NCBI GenBank assembly: GCA_045538305.1 | Contig: JAZSRC010000012.1 | Location: forward strand, 1-12,881 | DNA length: 12,881 nucleotides | From: SFHK01 sp045538305 | GTDB lineage: Bacteria > Bacillota > Clostridia > Christensenellales > Aristaeellaceae | Reading direction: 5' to 3' | Shown: one piece after another, positions 12,040 to 12,881 of the stretch | How the letters are laid out: every line of letters starts with the position of its first letter | Position numbering within the stretch: the first letter of the stretch is position 1 | Position numbers and translations under genes: made by a program | The notes under the pieces: generated by a model | The model's database searches: none | What the model was told of the DNA's origin: nothing | The model's input: only the letters and a program-made list of their open reading frames with translations

Positions 12040-12881
12040 TTCTGAGATGCTCCATCAGCCGTCCGTAGAAGCGAAGGTTGTGCGCGGTTGCAAGCCGGAG
12101 CGCCTGTGAATCGCCCACCTTGAACAGATGGTGAAGGTATGCTCTGGAATGGCGGGCGCAAAGCGCGCAGTCGCACGTTTCGTCCACGGGTTTGTCTTCC
12201 CGTATATGGTCGTCGTCCATGATGTACATGAAATGATAGAATTTCCCGTCCTCGCGCCGAACGCCCTGAGGGGTATCCATTCCCTCGTCAAATACATATA
12301 AGCGCTGATGCCGGGCTTCCCGGGTGGGAATTACGCAGTCGAACAGGGAATAGCCCATTTTTGTAAGATTGACAATCTCCTCCGGCCGGCCTACGCCCAT
12401 GGCGTACTTTACCTTGTTGTCCGGCATGGCGTCCGCGGCCATCTGAAGGACGTCGTACAGGATTTTTCCGTTTTCATCGGTAGGCCAGCCGCCAAAGCCA
12501 TAACCGTCAAAGCCGATTTCTTCCAGTCGTCTTCCGCATTCCAGGCGCAGGTCCCTGTCGCGCCCGCCCTGAACGATGCCGAACAAAAGCGGCCTTGGGC
12601 CCTTGATGGTTTTGATCAGGCGATCATATTCCTCGCGGCAGCGCTTGCCCCATTTTACGGTGAGCTCCACGCTTTTTCTCTGCTGTTCGATGGGGTCGTT
12701 GGGATGCGTGCACAGATCCAGCGCCATCATGATGTCGCTTCCGTACATAAACTGCGACTGAATGCATTTTTCTGGGGTAAAGTGCATTTTTTCATTGCCC
12801 CTGTCCGGACGGAACAGAATCTCCTTTTCGCGGATTTCGCCGTAATCGGGATTTTCGCGAATCATGGAATACAGCTGAAAG
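12032..12881 (-). CDS. tgt: tRNA-guanine transglycosylase-like protein (5' end outside window)
   Basis: The frame is open to the right edge; the first visible residues, FQLYS, belong to the SGGFQ region, so about 80-100 N-terminal residues are missing. Tgt exchanges guanine 34 of certain tRNAs for a queuine precursor or queuine. Visible signatures: FTPEKCIQSQ, FGIVQGG (about 12565-12585), GVGRPEEIV, FDCVIPTREAR with the expected nucleophile Asp (codon 12338-12340), and the zinc-site region CDCALCARHSRAYLHHLF. The protein departs from ordinary bacterial Tgt in two places. The usual GGLAVGE or GGLSVGE nucleobase-pocket motif reads GGWPTDE (12473-12493), and the common PTRNARNG reads PTREARHQ, followed by extra residues. 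It may be a queuine-salvage type or another Tgt subfamily. The stop overlaps the methyltransferase start by eight bases, so the two are probably translated together. Confidence 0.85.
   Translation of the reverse strand, partial: FQLYSMIRENPDYGEIREKEILFRPDRGNEKMHFTPEKCIQSQFMYGSDIMMALDLCTHPNDPIEQQRKSVELTVKWGKRCREEYDRLIKTIKGPRPLLFGIVQGGRDRDLRLECGRRLEEIGFDGYGFGGWPTDENGKILYDVLQMAADAMPDNKVKYAMGVGRPEEIVNLTKMGYSLFDCVIPTREARHQRLYVFDEGMDTPQGVRREDGKFYHFMYIMDDDHIREDKPVDETCDCALCARHSRAYLHHLFKVGDSQALRLATAHNLRFYGRLMEHLRNG

Noticed and set aside
1..12881. tRNA or rRNA genes, insertion sequences, integrases, phage genes
   Set aside because: None seen on reading both strands; no cloverleaf-like segment ending in CCA and no transposase-like frame.

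Overview
The window looks like chromosomal DNA of a Gram-positive anaerobe of the Clostridia (Bacillota), probably gut-associated. This rests on BspA-type leucine-rich-repeat surface proteins with near-consensus 23-residue repeats, strong AGGAG-type ribosome binding sites, and an ABC efflux locus whose adaptors are lipoproteins with no outer-membrane partner in view. No taxonomic marker gene is present, so the assignment is an inference. Every well-supported gene lies on the minus strand; read it from the right end to the left.

Right block (about 2640-12881): nine tightly packed genes, with gaps of 37 bp or less, or overlaps, and no visible terminator between them. In transcription order they are a tRNA-guanine transglycosylase-like gene (cut by the window edge), a 16S rRNA methyltransferase resembling the aminoglycoside-resistance RmtB/ArmA (m7G1405) family, rsmI (2'-O-methylation of C1402), three different HlyD/MacA-type membrane fusion proteins, one large FtsX/MacB-like permease, and two MacB-type ATPases. 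The last ATPase carries a C-terminal AbrB-like domain. A strong hairpin follows the last gene. The first three genes modify RNA; the last six look like one export machine. If they are co-transcribed, ribosomal aminoglycoside protection and an efflux-type pump share an operon.

Middle (about 2175-2637): a spacer with a promoter-like site for the gene to its left, a cluster of palindromes, and a doubtful 36-codon Cys-containing plus-strand ORF.

Left block (1-2174): visibly more AT-rich. It holds two secreted BspA-like LRR proteins, each with its own promoter-like -10 site. The larger is a mosaic: signal peptide, two 61-residue Cys/His repeats, an SGDCG-type domain, four 14-residue acidic repeats, then LRR_5 repeats. 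All repeats are also strong DNA tandem repeats (183, 42 and 69 bp, all multiples of three), as expected for surface proteins that change length by recombination without losing frame.

The most interesting item is the Rmt-like methyltransferase set between tgt-like and rsmI genes and followed by an export operon. It looks like a chromosomal relative of transferable pan-aminoglycoside resistance genes.
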